A stretch of DNA of 64,000 nt from positions 1 to 64,000 of the forward strand of contig NZ_JGZN01000007.1 in NCBI RefSeq assembly GCF_000741715.1, given 5' to 3'. Positions 54,095 to 63,829 of this stretch are shown in pieces (position 1 is the first letter of the stretch; each line of letters begins with the position of its first letter). A program made the position numbers and the translations under genes. This stretch comes from Bifidobacterium saguini DSM 23967 (GTDB lineage: Bacteria; Actinomycetota; Actinomycetes; Actinomycetales; Bifidobacteriaceae). The notes below the pieces were generated by a model. The model saw nothing but the letters and a program-made list of their open reading frames with translations. It did not search any database and was not told the DNA's origin.

Positions 54095-55621
54095 TCAGCC
54101 GTTGATGGCCTTATCGGTTTCAGCGGAAAGTTCTTCGCTTAGTTCACCAGTACCAAGGCGAGCATGGCGATAACCGTAGCCGAAGTAGATGGCAAAACCG
54201 ACCACAAGCCACACCACAAAACGAATCCAGGTGAGCACGGTCAGGTTCAGCATCAGCCACAGGTTAGCCAAGCCAATCAAAATCGGCACCCAAGGGTTAC
54301 CCGGAATCTTGAAAGCTCGAGGCAAATCAGGGCGCTTCTTGCGCATGATCGGAATGGAGATGGCCACCAGCGTGAAGGCGGAGAGTGTACCGATGTTCAC
54401 CATGTCGGAGAGCACGCCGATATCGAACAGAGCGGCGACCAGAGCCACCACAACGCCCACGGCAATCTGCAGGCCAGCAGGAGTGCCATGCTTACCGGTC
54501 TTGGACAGGCTGCGAGGCAGCAAGCCGTCACGGCTCATGGCGAAGACGATACGGGTCAGACCGAGCAGCAGCACCATCACCACAGTAGCGAGGCCCAGAA
54601 CGATGCCGAAGCTGATGATCTTGGCCGCCCAGTTGGCACCGACCAACTCGAATGCAGTGGCGAGCGACGGGCTATCCTGCTGGGCGAGCTCCTTGTATGA
54701 GACCATGCCGGTGGTCACGATGGCCACGAGCATGTACATGATGATGATCAGGGCCATGCCCACACCAATGCCGAGTGGCACGTTCTTGTGCGGATCCTTG
54801 GTCTCTTCGGAAGCGGTGGCCACCACATCGAAACCGATGAAGGCGAAGAACACAAGTGCCGCACCAGAGAGGATGCCCGGCACGCCATAGATGGACGGCA
54901 CCATGCCGGTGGCCCACTGCCACAGCGGCTGGCCCATCACGCCGGAAACGGCCGTGGAGCTTTGCACGCTGGATGCCGGTTCTGCCGGTGGAATGAACGG
55001 CGTGAAGTTGGAGGCCTTGACGTAGAAGAAGCCGACGATCACCACGAAGAACACGATGGCGATCTTGAGCACGGTCATAGCGCCATCCACGCGGGCACCG
55101 ATCTTGGTGCCGAAGACGAGCAGGGTGGTGAAGAACGCCACGATGATGATCGGCGCCACGTCAATGTGGAAAGAACCGAATGTCAGGTTGGTGTTGGCGT
55201 TCCAACCCATGAGTCTCATGAAGTCATTGAGGTAGACGCCCCAATATTTGGAGATCACGGAACCTGCCATGAGCATTTCCAGAATCAGATCCCAGCCGAT
55301 GATCCACGCCATCAGCTCACCCACCGTGGTGTAGGTGAAGGTGTAGGCGGAGCCGGCCACCGGAATCATCGAGGCGAATTCGGCGTAGCACATCACGGCG
55401 GCGCCGCACACCACGCCAGCAATCAGGAAGCTGATGATAACGGCCGGGCCGGCATGGAAAGCGGCGGCCTGCGCGCCTACGGAGAAGATGCCGGCGCCGA
55501 CGGCCACGGCGACGCCCATAATAGACAGATCCCACCAAGTCAGGTTGCGCTTGAGCTTGCGGCCCTCTTCACCTGTTTCGGCAATGGTCTGTTCGACGGA
55601 TTTCGTACGGAACAGTTGCAT
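54095..55621 (-). CDS. Amino acid permease (APC superfamily, CAT/YfnA type)
   Basis: About 508 residues from the ATG at 55621 (MQLFRTKSVEQTIAETGEEG) with GAGGAAAGAGAAGG upstream; the frame extends to 55657. Twelve to thirteen membrane segments. Core motifs: LSIMGVAVAVGAGIFSVGAQ (G(A)GIF substrate loop), FASMIPVAGSAYTFTYTTVG and FIGFDVVATASEETKDPHKN. These fit cationic or broad amino acid/H+ permeases of the YfnA branch. The substrate is inferred. The gene is monocistronic between fdxA and murB. Confidence 0.9.
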   Translation of the reverse strand: MQLFRTKSVEQTIAETGEEGRKLKRNLTWWDLSIMGVAVAVGAGIFSVGAQAAAFHAGPAVIISFLIAGVVCGAAVMCYAEFASMIPVAGSAYTFTYTTVGELMAWIIGWDLILEMLMAGSVISKYWGVYLNDFMRLMGWNANTNLTFGSFHIDVAPIIIVAFFTTLLVFGTKIGARVDGAMTVLKIAIVFFVVIVGFFYVKASNFTPFIPPAEPASSVQSSTAVSGVMGQPLWQWATGMVPSIYGVPGILSGAALVFFAFIGFDVVATASEETKDPHKNVPLGIGVGMALIIIMYMLVAIVTTGMVSYKELAQQDSPSLATAFELVGANWAAKIISFGIVLGLATVVMVLLLGLTRIVFAMSRDGLLPRSLSKTGKHGTPAGLQIAVGVVVALVAALFDIGVLSDMVNIGTLSAFTLVAISIPIMRKKRPDLPRAFKIPGNPWVPILIGLANLWLMLNLTVLTWIRFVVWLVVGFAIYFGYGYRHARLGTGELSEELSAETDKAING

Positions 55622-55728
55622 AAAGCCTTCTCTTTCCTCTAGAGCGCACCTGAGCACGCAAAAACAACAAAACGAGTATAGAAGAGGCTACGTGACTTGT
55701 CTATTACCTATCGGTAACTTCCCTACAC

Positions 55729-56958
55729 CTACTTATTCAGTACGCCAACGCACACCGGCTCCGGAACCAGCTCGATACCGAATGCCTCACGTACGCGCTG
55801 CTGCACTGTGTGAGCAAGCTGCTCAATATCCTTGGCCCGAGCTCCTCCGCGATTGGTAAGCGCTAACGTGTGCTGCGTGGAGAGGCTGGCCGGAGCATCG
55901 GAGGCAACGGCAAAGCCCTTATGGCATCCGGCATGGTCAATCAGCCATGCGGCAGAAGTCTTGATGCCGGGGTCGCCGTTCGGCAAAGTCGCATTAAAAC
56001 GTGGCGCATCTTCAGGCAGGTTCTTCGCCTGATCGGCAGGCAGAATAGGATTCATGAAGAACGAGCCGCAGCTGTGGCGATTGTAGTCAGGAGCAGGCAG
56101 ACCATCTTCGGTAGGCTCGATGTGCGCCGCTTCATTAAGCGCAGACAAACGCTGCAAATCAGCCAGAACATTGTTCTCACGCTTGGCATCAGCCATTGCC
56201 GGCAGCGCATAGCGCGTGGGATCCTCAAGCATGCCTTTGGCAGCACGCACATTGAGTACTGCTTCGCGAATATCCTTGGTGGACATACGATCGCCGACTT
56301 CAACGCCGAGTGCTTTGGCGAGCTGACCGTACCCCACAGTGCCTTGCTCGGAATGGGTCAGCGCAAATGTGACGGAGAGTACCACATAGCGCGGGGTCGG
56401 GAAGAATTCGTTCGCCGGCACTCCGGGAGCCTGGTACATGCTGGCCTTGAGCGCCGAGTAGCGATAGCCGAAGTGGAGATCTTCGGACGTCAGGTCACGC
56501 GTGGTTTTGGTTTTGCGATCCCAGACTTCCACTGATTCCACCGATGTGGCCACTTCCTGACCGTAAGCACCGATGTTCTGCACCACGGAGGCGCCAACCG
56601 TACCGGGAATGCCGGAAAGTCCTTCTACACCTTCGAGCCCGATTTCCACGGTAAAGGCCACGAAATCATCCCAATTGGCGCCGGCTTCGGCGTTGACGTG
56701 CACGGTGCGGTCCTGCCCTTCCACTGGGGCTGCCTCGTCCGGAACAGTGATGAGCTTGCGCGCGTCACGCACTACCACACCGTTAAACGGCTCATCGGCA
56801 ATCAGCATATTTGAGCCTCCGCCGATTACCACCAATGGCAGGCCCTTGGAATCAGCATCTTCAACGGCCTCAATCAGGCCAACACGTGTGGTCGGCTCAA
56901 TAAAATGGGCGATTTCTCCACCCACACCCATAGTGGTGATGTCTGCAAAGCTAGTCAT
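55729..56958 (-). CDS. murB: UDP-N-acetylenolpyruvoylglucosamine reductase
   Basis: 409 residues, type I MurB. FAD-binding motifs: TTMGVGGEIAHFIEPTTRVG, VIGGGSNMLIADEPFNGVVV, GLSGIPGTVGASVVQNIGAY. Catalytic elements: Arg/Tyr in HFGYRYSALKAS, Ser in HSCGSFFMNPIL and Glu in the C-terminal VPEPVCVGVL. It makes UDP-MurNAc for peptidoglycan. It is longer than the E. coli enzyme (342) because of insertions such as PVEGQDRT and the ALNEAAHIEP region. AGGAAAGC precedes the ATG, and -10-like TAGGAT lies just upstream. Confidence 0.95.
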   Translation of the reverse strand: MTSFADITTMGVGGEIAHFIEPTTRVGLIEAVEDADSKGLPLVVIGGGSNMLIADEPFNGVVVRDARKLITVPDEAAPVEGQDRTVHVNAEAGANWDDFVAFTVEIGLEGVEGLSGIPGTVGASVVQNIGAYGQEVATSVESVEVWDRKTKTTRDLTSEDLHFGYRYSALKASMYQAPGVPANEFFPTPRYVVLSVTFALTHSEQGTVGYGQLAKALGVEVGDRMSTKDIREAVLNVRAAKGMLEDPTRYALPAMADAKRENNVLADLQRLSALNEAAHIEPTEDGLPAPDYNRHSCGSFFMNPILPADQAKNLPEDAPRFNATLPNGDPGIKTSAAWLIDHAGCHKGFAVASDAPASLSTQHTLALTNRGGARAKDIEQLAHTVQQRVREAFGIELVPEPVCVGVLNK

Positions 56959-57008
56959 GCTTTCCTATCCTAGCGGTTGTGGAAAATACGGAGTGAAATG
57001 ATACGAAA

Positions 57009-57033
57009 AAACCCAGCCACATGGGCTGGGTTT
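57009..57033 (-). terminator. Terminator after rpmG
   Basis: AAACCCAGCCCATGTGGCTG-type stem (AAACCCAGCC pairs with GGGCTGGGTTT), followed on the minus strand by TTTTTTCG. It ends the tRNA/rpmG unit 20 nt past rpmG. Confidence 0.9.
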
Positions 57034-57052
57034 GAAGTTTATTATCGTGCGA

Positions 57053-57220
57053 TCAACGAGTCTCGCGGTGCACGGTCTGCTTGCCGCAGCGCGGGCAGAA
57101 CTTCTTGAGCTCAAGACGATCTGGGGTGTTACGACGATTCTTGGTCGTAATGTAGTTGCGCTCCTTGCACTCGGTGCAGGCCAGCGTGATGCCCGGACGG
57201 ATGTCGGCGCTCTTAGCCAT
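57053..57220 (-). CDS. rpmG: 50S ribosomal protein L33
   Basis: 55 residues: [55 protein letters not shown]. It has two CxxC pairs (CTEC and CPRC), so it is the zinc-binding form. It follows tRNA-Met by 62 nt and ends before a terminator; tRNA-rpmG clusters are common in Gram-positive bacteria. Confidence 0.95.
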   Translation of the reverse strand: MAKSADIRPGITLACTECKERNYITTKNRRNTPDRLELKKFCPRCGKQTVHRETR

Positions 57221-57282
57221 TCTCATTCACCTCTGTGTTTACTAGGTATAATTTGCGCCCACCGGTTAGCGGGCGCAGTTTG

Positions 57283-57356
57283 TAGCGAGGAAGAGGCTCG
57301 AACTCTTGACCTTACGATTATGAGTCGTACGCTCTAGCCAGCTGAGCTACCCCGCC
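57283..57356 (-). tRNA. tRNA-Met (anticodon CAT, elongator)
   Basis: 74 nt on the minus strand. Acceptor GGCGGGG/CCTCGCT (two G-U pairs), anticodon loop CTCATAA (CAU), T-loop TTCGAGC, discriminator A. The 5' G1 is paired and the anticodon stem lacks three G-C pairs in a row, so this is elongator, not initiator. Confidence 0.9.
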
Positions 57357-57360
57357 AGAG

Positions 57361-57432
<72 letters not shown>

Positions 57433-57433
57433 G

Positions 57434-57515
57434 TGGCGGATAGTGGATTCGAACCACTGAAGCACGAAGCGGCTGATTTACAGTCAGCTCCCTTTGACCG
57501 CTTGGGAAATCCGCC
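57434..57515 (-). tRNA. tRNA-Tyr (anticodon GTA)
   Basis: 82-nt class II tRNA. Acceptor GGCGGAT/ATCCGCC, anticodon loop CTGTAAA (GUA), variable arm CCGCTTCGTGC, T-loop TTCGAAT, discriminator A. First of the tRNA-Tyr, Thr, Met, rpmG series. Confidence 0.92.
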
Positions 57516-57561
57516 AGTCTGTTTCCCGCTGCGGTGTTCGACCTCAACAGGCAACTCGGAT

Positions 57562-57591
57562 ATATAAACACATCTGGCGGACGCGCGCAAC
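57562..57591 (-). promoter_or_regulatory. Candidate promoter of the tRNA-rpmG cluster
   Basis: On the minus strand TTGCGC (57586-57591), 18 nt, TATATA (57562-57567), about 47 nt before tRNA-Tyr. Confidence 0.4.
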
Positions 57592-57646
57592 TTTAGACAC
57601 GATTTCGGCGTGTCGCAACAGCTTCCACTACCCGTTACTGGAGCTG

Positions 57647-57670
57647 TTTTCCTTGAATTTTCAAGGAAAA
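57647..57670 (-). repeat. Near-perfect palindrome after the HisC-type gene
   Basis: TTTTCCTTGAA-TT-TTCAAGGAAAA, two perfect 11-nt arms 4 nt past the stop of the aminotransferase gene. A weak terminator or a mRNA 3' end structure. Confidence 0.6.
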
Positions 57671-57674
57671 CCGG

Positions 57675-58754
57675 TTAGAAACCAGCAGCCTTAAGCTTGG
57701 CGCATACGTCGATGACCAGATCGTTGGCCTCCACTTCTCCGATGGAGATGCGAATGCCTTCACCAGAGAAGACGCGCGTGGACAGGCCAGCAGCCAAGAA
57801 CTGCGCGGCGGCCTCATCCGTCTTCTCCCCCAACGGCAGCCAGAAGAAGTTCGCGTACGGCTCCGGGAATTCCCATCCCTGATCCTTCAGCGCAGCCACC
57901 ACACGGTTGCGTTCGGAAATAATCGACTTCACTCGATCGGTCAGCTCATCGTAGGCGTTGAGGCTGGCGAGCGCCGCGGTTTGAGCCACATCGGTCACGC
58001 CGAAGGGCAATGCCACCTTGCGCATACCGTCAATCACGTCTTCCGGAGCAATGCCATAACCGATACGCAGACCGGCCAGACCGTATGCCTTGGAGAAGGT
58101 GTGGGCCACCACCACGTTCGGGAATTCACGGAACAGATCCATAGCCACGGACGTATCGGCATCCGTATTGAACTGGAAGTATGCTTCATCGAACAATACG
58201 AGCACGTCGGAAGGCACTGCTTCCATGAGTCGATGCGCGTCTTCGGCAGCCACGGAAGTGGAGGTCGGATTGTTCGGGTTGTTGACGATAACTAAGCGGG
58301 TTTTCTCGTTGACCGCGTTGATCAGACCATCGATGTCGTGCGAGCCGTCCGGCAGATTCGGCACCTGTACGCTGGTGGCACCAGCGCCGGCCACGATAAT
58401 CGGGTAGGCCTCGAAGCTACGCCACGGGTACACGACTTCATCGCCGGGGCCTGCAACTAGCTGCACCAGCTGAGTGATGACCTCGGTGGAGCCGCAACCG
58501 AGCACGATGTTTTCCGGCTTGACGCCGATTTCCTCGGCCAGACGCTCCACCACAGCCCAACCGCGCATATCCGGGTAGCGGTTCAGGTGCGGCAACGCGT
58601 GACCTTCAATGGCCTTGACCACGCTGGGTAGCGGGTCGAATGCATTCTCGTTGCTGGAAATCTTGAAGGAGCGCTGGCCCTCAACCTTGGGAGCCGGCTT
58701 GCCCTGCTTGTAGGAGGGGATGGTGTCAATAATGCTGCGATGTTTGAAACTCAT
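57675..58754 (-). CDS. Aminotransferase, histidinol-phosphate/aromatic (HisC/Pat) type
   Basis: 359 residues, fold type I PLP enzyme. Motifs: SNENAFDPLPSVVKAIEGHA, RYPDMRGWAVVERLAEEIGV, GCGSTEVITQLVQLVAGPGD, VNNPNNPTSTSV, the PLP Asp in FDEAYFQF and the PLP lysine in HTFSKAYGLAGLRIGYGIAP. The YPD and SNEN blocks fit HisC and the actinobacterial Pat (aromatic aminotransferase) branch alike; with no his genes near, Pat is a little likelier. -10-like TAGGAT (58761-58766) ends 6 nt before the ATG, hinting at a leaderless message. Confidence 0.87.
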   Translation of the reverse strand: MSFKHRSIIDTIPSYKQGKPAPKVEGQRSFKISSNENAFDPLPSVVKAIEGHALPHLNRYPDMRGWAVVERLAEEIGVKPENIVLGCGSTEVITQLVQLVAGPGDEVVYPWRSFEAYPIIVAGAGATSVQVPNLPDGSHDIDGLINAVNEKTRLVIVNNPNNPTSTSVAAEDAHRLMEAVPSDVLVLFDEAYFQFNTDADTSVAMDLFREFPNVVVAHTFSKAYGLAGLRIGYGIAPEDVIDGMRKVALPFGVTDVAQTAALASLNAYDELTDRVKSIISERNRVVAALKDQGWEFPEPYANFFWLPLGEKTDEAAAQFLAAGLSTRVFSGEGIRISIGEVEANDLVIDVCAKLKAAGF

Positions 58755-58788
58755 GGCCCCATCCTATACCGTTTTTCTTTTCCGCTAC

Positions 58789-61700
58789 TTATAAAGCCCG
58801 AATTTGCGCGGTTTTCAACAGTCCAATATGTTCGCTGCGCCCGCCGAACGCGGCAGCAGTGGCATTGCGGGCTGCGGCGAGCGCCATGTCCGCACGTGCC
58901 GGATCTTCTGCCGCTATGGCTTGGGCAATATCCAAGTCGGTATCGGTGGGTTTGGGATGCGTAATCAGCTGTTGATTACGGCTGATAGCACCATGCCGCG
59001 CATGACGGCGAACTGTTCGACGTGCTTCTCGCCGAATCAACCGCCATACAGCCATCCATGCATTACTGGTCAATTCTTCGTCATCCGGATGGGCTTGGGC
59101 ACGAGCCACGATGCGCAGTACCCGGCGCCGGCGCACCCAACGCAACCATCGCGGTACCGCACAACCTATTGCGAATAGGGCCACCGCTATTGCCGCGAGC
59201 AGCAGCACACGCACCCATATCGCCTTGGCCGCATACCAATCGGTTATCGCATTCCAAGTGTTTCCGGAATCATGAGCAGCCTCGTCAGTGGTGTGCTGTT
59301 TGGAGGCATTGCCTGCGGCTTTGGAGGATTGTGCTGCATCGGTATTGCCGTTTTCCTCGGATGATTCCGGTGAGCTTGGATCCGGGGAAATCGTCACTTC
59401 TGGAACATCAGCGTCATTCGAGGAGTCAGCGGTGTTAGCGCTGGAATCAGCGTCCGAGGAGGCAGAACCGTTTTCTGTGGTGGCCGGCGTCACGTCAAAC
59501 GGCACCCAACCCACACCATCCAAATAGGCTTCCACCCATGCGTGCAGTTGCTTGGACTGCACGGTGAAAAAGCCATCTTCGCTACGTGGCTCCACACCGG
59601 CGTTGTACCCAAGCACCATGCGCGTAGGCACACCCAGCGCACGCCCAAGTACCGCTAAAGCCGAAGCGTAATGTTGACAGTATCCCGAATGTCCGTTTTC
59701 CGAATCCAGAAAATCATTGATGACCTCCAGATTATTCCGCCCGTCGCCGTCCGGGGCGTCAAGCGAATACGTGAAATGGTTCTCGGGATTGGTGAAGTAT
59801 TCCACCAGCCAGCGCATCGCGCGCGCCTGATCGTCGTAGCTGGAGCCGGTGACGGGTATCCCATCCGCCTGCGCCTGCTTGATTACGGAACGAATATTGG
59901 CCGGCAGCTGTTTGGGCAGTGCCGTATATCGGCTTGTATGCGCCCGCTTATCGCTGCGCTCAGCGTACTGCTGCAATTGTTCGATGAACGGATTACTCAC
60001 GTCGCCTTCACTACCGGGCATGACCGAGAACGCGGCAAGTTCCGAATGCGTCTGCCGTAACGTCTCAATGGCCTGTCGCTCCCACATATCCTGACCGTAG
60101 AACGTGGACACGCTACTGTTCATGGGCTGTGCGACCACCGCGTCGGTAATGGGCATAGCGAGAACAAAAGCGTTCGCTTCTCCTGCGCCGATAACGTAAT
60201 CGTCTCGCCCGAAGCCCAGTTGACTGACTACGGTGTCGTCGAAAACAATGCCGCTCGGCATGTTAATGACCTGGCCGTTGACGGTTTGCGTCTCTCCGCC
60301 ACCATAAATGACTTTTCCTAGATACCAGCCTGACGGCCCGGTAATCGCACCGTCGGAGCCGATAGCGGCATTAATAATCAACAGATTGCCTTGCACACTA
60401 GCAAGTCCCGTATCGGCAAGGTTCCGTCGCGCTTGCTGCCAGGCCTGCTTCTCTTCGTTGCTGGAAGAAGTCCGGTTCCCCATCAGACTGTTTTTCGCAT
60501 CCGTGATTACGGACAACTTGCTGAATCCGCTTGAATTCGTGATGGGATCGATGTCGGTACCGAAAACGGTGTACGAGGTGTCCGCGGATGTTCCTGACGT
60601 ACGGTTGTATACCGTGCCGTCCTGATACATAAGCCAGTCGCTGCCCGCACCTTCCACATACGTAGCCATGCCGGGAACTGGCAGGAACCGTGATTTGAGT
60701 GTGTCGATGCGCACAGTGGCGTTCACCATGAACTGTTCGAGCGTGTTCTGGTTCGTAGTGACTACCTGGTAGCCGCCGTACCCGAGGACATACATGTACA
60801 AGCTTAAGGGGTTCATACCGCGTCGCTGTTCACGAGTGAGCTCGTCTTCGCTATTGCGACCAAGTTGGATACCCGAACCGTATAGTCCGGCGTCAATCGC
60901 AATTTCACGGTCGTATCCCCAGGAGTCACCGTCGAAGTTATCCAGTGTGGTCAGTCGCAGATAACTGCGCTTATACGACTGATACGTCAGCACCGTAGTA
61001 TCCGATCCGGCGGTGATGTTTCGCTTCAAATCAATCATCGGGCTGACGGTGTTCGAAGTGAACATACCGCCGCCTTCGCCGATGGACAATGGCACCCGAT
61101 ACGCCAAGTCGGCGGCCGGTGCTGTAAGCGGCAGAGTGATGGCAACGGCGAGCGCGGCAGCCAATAGCGGGGTGAGTTTCAGGATGCTGCGTGACGCAGA
61201 ATCCTTACGACCTCGCAGGTTGGTCTCAAGCTTGGCATCAGGATGCGTGCGTTCAGGGTGCGCGGACCAAAGCAGCAGCGGGAAGGACGCAATCACCAGA
61301 CCAATGGCCCACAATGGTGCCGTATGGCCGGCGAGCGCATAATCCGCGGCCAACGCCACCACCGGCAGAGCGGCCATAACAGGCTGGGCAGCGCGCCAAA
61401 GCAGCACGAAACGAATCAGCAGACCTGCAGCGGCAACAAGTATCAGCAGGAATAAATCCGCATGCCCCACAACCTTCAATGGCGGCAATTGCAGATTAAG
61501 CGAGTTGAAGCCACTGGTTACAGCGCTTATATATGAGCTCCACGAATCCGCAAGATTCGCAGCCAGATTGCCCTTCGACCAGATTTGCGCAAGCGTATCG
61601 TGCAGATGAATCACGGAAAGCACTGCGACGGCCAGCGCTTCCGCTATGGCGAACATCGCAATTCTGAGCGTATCGATCACCCATCGCGGACGGTGAATAT

Positions 61701-62793
61701 GATTCGCCAAATACGCACTCTGCATCGTACTTCCCGCGGCAATCACCATGAAGACGGCTGCGGCGAACCATATCCACATGCCTGTTGGCTCGATGAGGCC
61801 TCTCAGTGCATTGAGAGCGACAATAAAGCAGATGAGCAGGGGAAGCCAGCCCCTTGTAGACGAGAAAGACTCGCTTGGAATCGTTTTCTTGGGGGCAAAC
61901 TCCACTACAAGGGGTTGCACCTCCATCGCATCAACCACAAGCGACGGACCTTGGGCAGCGAGACGCCGAACGACCGCTTCACGGGACGGCGCCGACCCCG
62001 ATTCCACAGGGCACGCTGCAGCCAGGAATCGGTCAACGTTCGCTATTCCTTCATGCGATTGAATGCCGTCCGTGGCGATGATGCGCTGCTTTCCCGCCGC
62101 GCGCACAATAGGCAGCACGGAAGCCACTTGAACATCGAGCTGTTGGGCGCTCACATCGGTGTGCAGCACCACGATAAGCGTGGGGCGGGCATCACGCCCA
62201 GTCTCGCGCGTCATCAGTTCGCCGCGCCGAGCCGTGTGCTTCCAGGAAATAAGCTTCAACGGATCGCCGGGAGCATAGGCGCGCACACCGCCGGATGGTT
62301 CCTGTTGGCTCGTGCCGGCCCGTCTCGCATCAGCCACGATATCGGCATCGTCCGCAACGGCTTGGACTTGCGGCAATATCAAGGTTTCATTCGTCATCGG
62401 CATGATTCGCGTTGCCGCAATCAACCCCAATGGAGCTACCCAATGCACCAATGTATTGACGGTAACGTATCGTCCACGTCGGTCCGCTGGCGGTTCACCT
62501 GCAATACGCGCCACTACGCGCCCAGATTGGTCCCGTTGCTCAATTTGCCGGCGATACCGGGGGTACCCGATGGCGATTACGCCGAACCATTGCAGCACAA
62601 TCATCACCACTGAACAGAGGAACAGCACCGCAATAGCAATGGACACATCCATCAGTGTGCGTTCATCCAGCAGCAGACCGCCGAAACAACTTGCCCCACC
62701 CGCAGCCAGCAGAACCAGCCCGCCAATAGTCGGACGAATGAGTCCATGTCTGCGAAAATGATGCCGCCGTAATCGTCTGCGCGTAACCATCAT
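58789..62793 (-). CDS. Giant DUF58-TgpA transglutaminase membrane protein fusion
   Basis: 1334 residues. Two N-terminal membrane segments (~20-70) and a DUF58/von Willebrand-like domain with the motif VRAYAPGDPLKLISWKHTAR (about 171-190). Then a second membrane part with about six helices, a long extracytoplasmic region and a transglutaminase core: C in NGHSGYCQHYASALAVLGRA, H in SKQLHAWVEAYLDGVGWVPF and D in PFDVTP. After that a Ser/Asp/Glu-rich linker, one more helix (VRVLLLAAIAVALFAIGCAV) and a basic cytoplasmic tail. Normally DUF58 and TgpA are separate genes downstream of moxR; here they are one protein right after moxR. It may crosslink or process an envelope protein. Confidence 0.9.
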   Translation of the reverse strand: MMVTRRRLRRHHFRRHGLIRPTIGGLVLLAAGGASCFGGLLLDERTLMDVSIAIAVLFLCSVVMIVLQWFGVIAIGYPRYRRQIEQRDQSGRVVARIAGEPPADRRGRYVTVNTLVHWVAPLGLIAATRIMPMTNETLILPQVQAVADDADIVADARRAGTSQQEPSGGVRAYAPGDPLKLISWKHTARRGELMTRETGRDARPTLIVVLHTDVSAQQLDVQVASVLPIVRAAGKQRIIATDGIQSHEGIANVDRFLAAACPVESGSAPSREAVVRRLAAQGPSLVVDAMEVQPLVVEFAPKKTIPSESFSSTRGWLPLLICFIVALNALRGLIEPTGMWIWFAAAVFMVIAAGSTMQSAYLANHIHRPRWVIDTLRIAMFAIAEALAVAVLSVIHLHDTLAQIWSKGNLAANLADSWSSYISAVTSGFNSLNLQLPPLKVVGHADLFLLILVAAAGLLIRFVLLWRAAQPVMAALPVVALAADYALAGHTAPLWAIGLVIASFPLLLWSAHPERTHPDAKLETNLRGRKDSASRSILKLTPLLAAALAVAITLPLTAPAADLAYRVPLSIGEGGGMFTSNTVSPMIDLKRNITAGSDTTVLTYQSYKRSYLRLTTLDNFDGDSWGYDREIAIDAGLYGSGIQLGRNSEDELTREQRRGMNPLSLYMYVLGYGGYQVVTTNQNTLEQFMVNATVRIDTLKSRFLPVPGMATYVEGAGSDWLMYQDGTVYNRTSGTSADTSYTVFGTDIDPITNSSGFSKLSVITDAKNSLMGNRTSSSNEEKQAWQQARRNLADTGLASVQGNLLIINAAIGSDGAITGPSGWYLGKVIYGGGETQTVNGQVINMPSGIVFDDTVVSQLGFGRDDYVIGAGEANAFVLAMPITDAVVAQPMNSSVSTFYGQDMWERQAIETLRQTHSELAAFSVMPGSEGDVSNPFIEQLQQYAERSDKRAHTSRYTALPKQLPANIRSVIKQAQADGIPVTGSSYDDQARAMRWLVEYFTNPENHFTYSLDAPDGDGRNNLEVINDFLDSENGHSGYCQHYASALAVLGRALGVPTRMVLGYNAGVEPRSEDGFFTVQSKQLHAWVEAYLDGVGWVPFDVTPATTENGSASSDADSSANTADSSNDADVPEVTISPDPSSPESSEENGNTDAAQSSKAAGNASKQHTTDEAAHDSGNTWNAITDWYAAKAIWVRVLLLAAIAVALFAIGCAVPRWLRWVRRRRVLRIVARAQAHPDDEELTSNAWMAVWRLIRREARRTVRRHARHGAISRNQQLITHPKPTDTDLDIAQAIAAEDPARADMALAAARNATAAAFGGRSEHIGLLKTAQIRAL

Positions 62794-62809
62794 TGATACT
62801 CACACACCG

Positions 62810-63829
62810 TCAGGCGCGAGGCACAGGCGTACTGGAGACAATATCGGCAATAATCTGCCGAGCATGTTCTAAATCGCTGGAACCGAAACCGGCATCATCC
62901 AAAACCAGGCGATGAGCCAAAACGGGAACCGCCAACGCTTGCACATCATCCGGCAGCACATAATCACGACCATTGATGAATGCGCGAGCGCGAGCCATTG
63001 CCGCCAAATGCAGGCTGGCACGCGGCGAAGCACCATAGCGCACATCTTCACGTACGCGAGTCACACGAGTCAGCGCCACGATATAGTCAGCAACCGCATC
63101 GGCAATAACCACCGTACGAACCGCATCGCGCAACCGCCCGGCCTCCTCAGCGCTGCAGATCTGAGTAACACGCTCCAACGGATTGGACCAATCGGTAGCC
63201 GTCAGCATTGCCGCCTCCGCTTTGGCTGACGGATAGCCGAAACTCGTGCACGCCATGAAACGGTCAAGCTGAGCTTCCGGCAGCGGATACGTGCCTTCCA
63301 ATTCAATAGGATTCTGCGTGGCGATCACCAGATACGGATTCGGCAACGCATGCGTGTTGCCATCCACACTGATTTGCCCCTCACTCATAGCCTCCAACAT
63401 GGCGGACTGGGTTTTAGGATTCGCGCGATTGATTTCGTCGGCAATGACGATATTGGCGAACAATGGTCCTGGATGGAACTCGAATTCATGCGAATCCCGA
63501 GAATAAATGCTCACACCAGTCAAATCACTGGGCAACAGATCAGGAGTGAACTGAATACGGCGCGCTTGCCCGCCAATAGCTTGCCCCATAGCGCGTGCCA
63601 ATGTAGTCTTGCCAACGCCCGGCACATCCTCAAGCAGCAAATGACCGCCAGCCGCAAACGTAGTGACCACAAGATCAATGACTTCACGAGAACTGGATAA
63701 TGCGGAAGCAAGAGCATCGGCGATGCGCACAAGAGCCGCAGCAGATGGAGCTTCGGCTTCTGCATCGCCCTGAGCAGCTTCAACCGGCTGAGTAACAGCG
63801 TTGGCAGTGGGATTGACGGGAACAGTCAT
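62810..63829 (-). CDS. MoxR-family AAA+ ATPase
   Basis: About 339 residues from the ATG at 63829 (MTVPVNPTANAVTQPVEAAQ) with GAAGAGG upstream; ATG at 63844 and the open frame to 63979 are alternatives. Walker A in LLLEDVPGVGKTTLARAMGQ, Walker B in IVIADEINRANPKTQSAMLE, sensor 1 in VIATQNPIELEGTYPLPEAQ, sensor 2 region RASLHLAAMARARAFINGRD. MoxR proteins act as chaperones for the assembly or activation of envelope complexes with their DUF58/VWA partners. Its partner is the fusion gene 16 nt downstream. Confidence 0.93.
   Translation of the reverse strand: MTVPVNPTANAVTQPVEAAQGDAEAEAPSAAALVRIADALASALSSSREVIDLVVTTFAAGGHLLLEDVPGVGKTTLARAMGQAIGGQARRIQFTPDLLPSDLTGVSIYSRDSHEFEFHPGPLFANIVIADEINRANPKTQSAMLEAMSEGQISVDGNTHALPNPYLVIATQNPIELEGTYPLPEAQLDRFMACTSFGYPSAKAEAAMLTATDWSNPLERVTQICSAEEAGRLRDAVRTVVIADAVADYIVALTRVTRVREDVRYGASPRASLHLAAMARARAFINGRDYVLPDDVQALAVPVLAHRLVLDDAGFGSSDLEHARQIIADIVSSTPVPRA

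Noticed and set aside
57283-57356. Initiator tRNA-fMet
   Set aside because: The anticodon is CAU but the first base pair is formed and the anticodon stem lacks the run of three G-C pairs, so it is elongator tRNA-Met.
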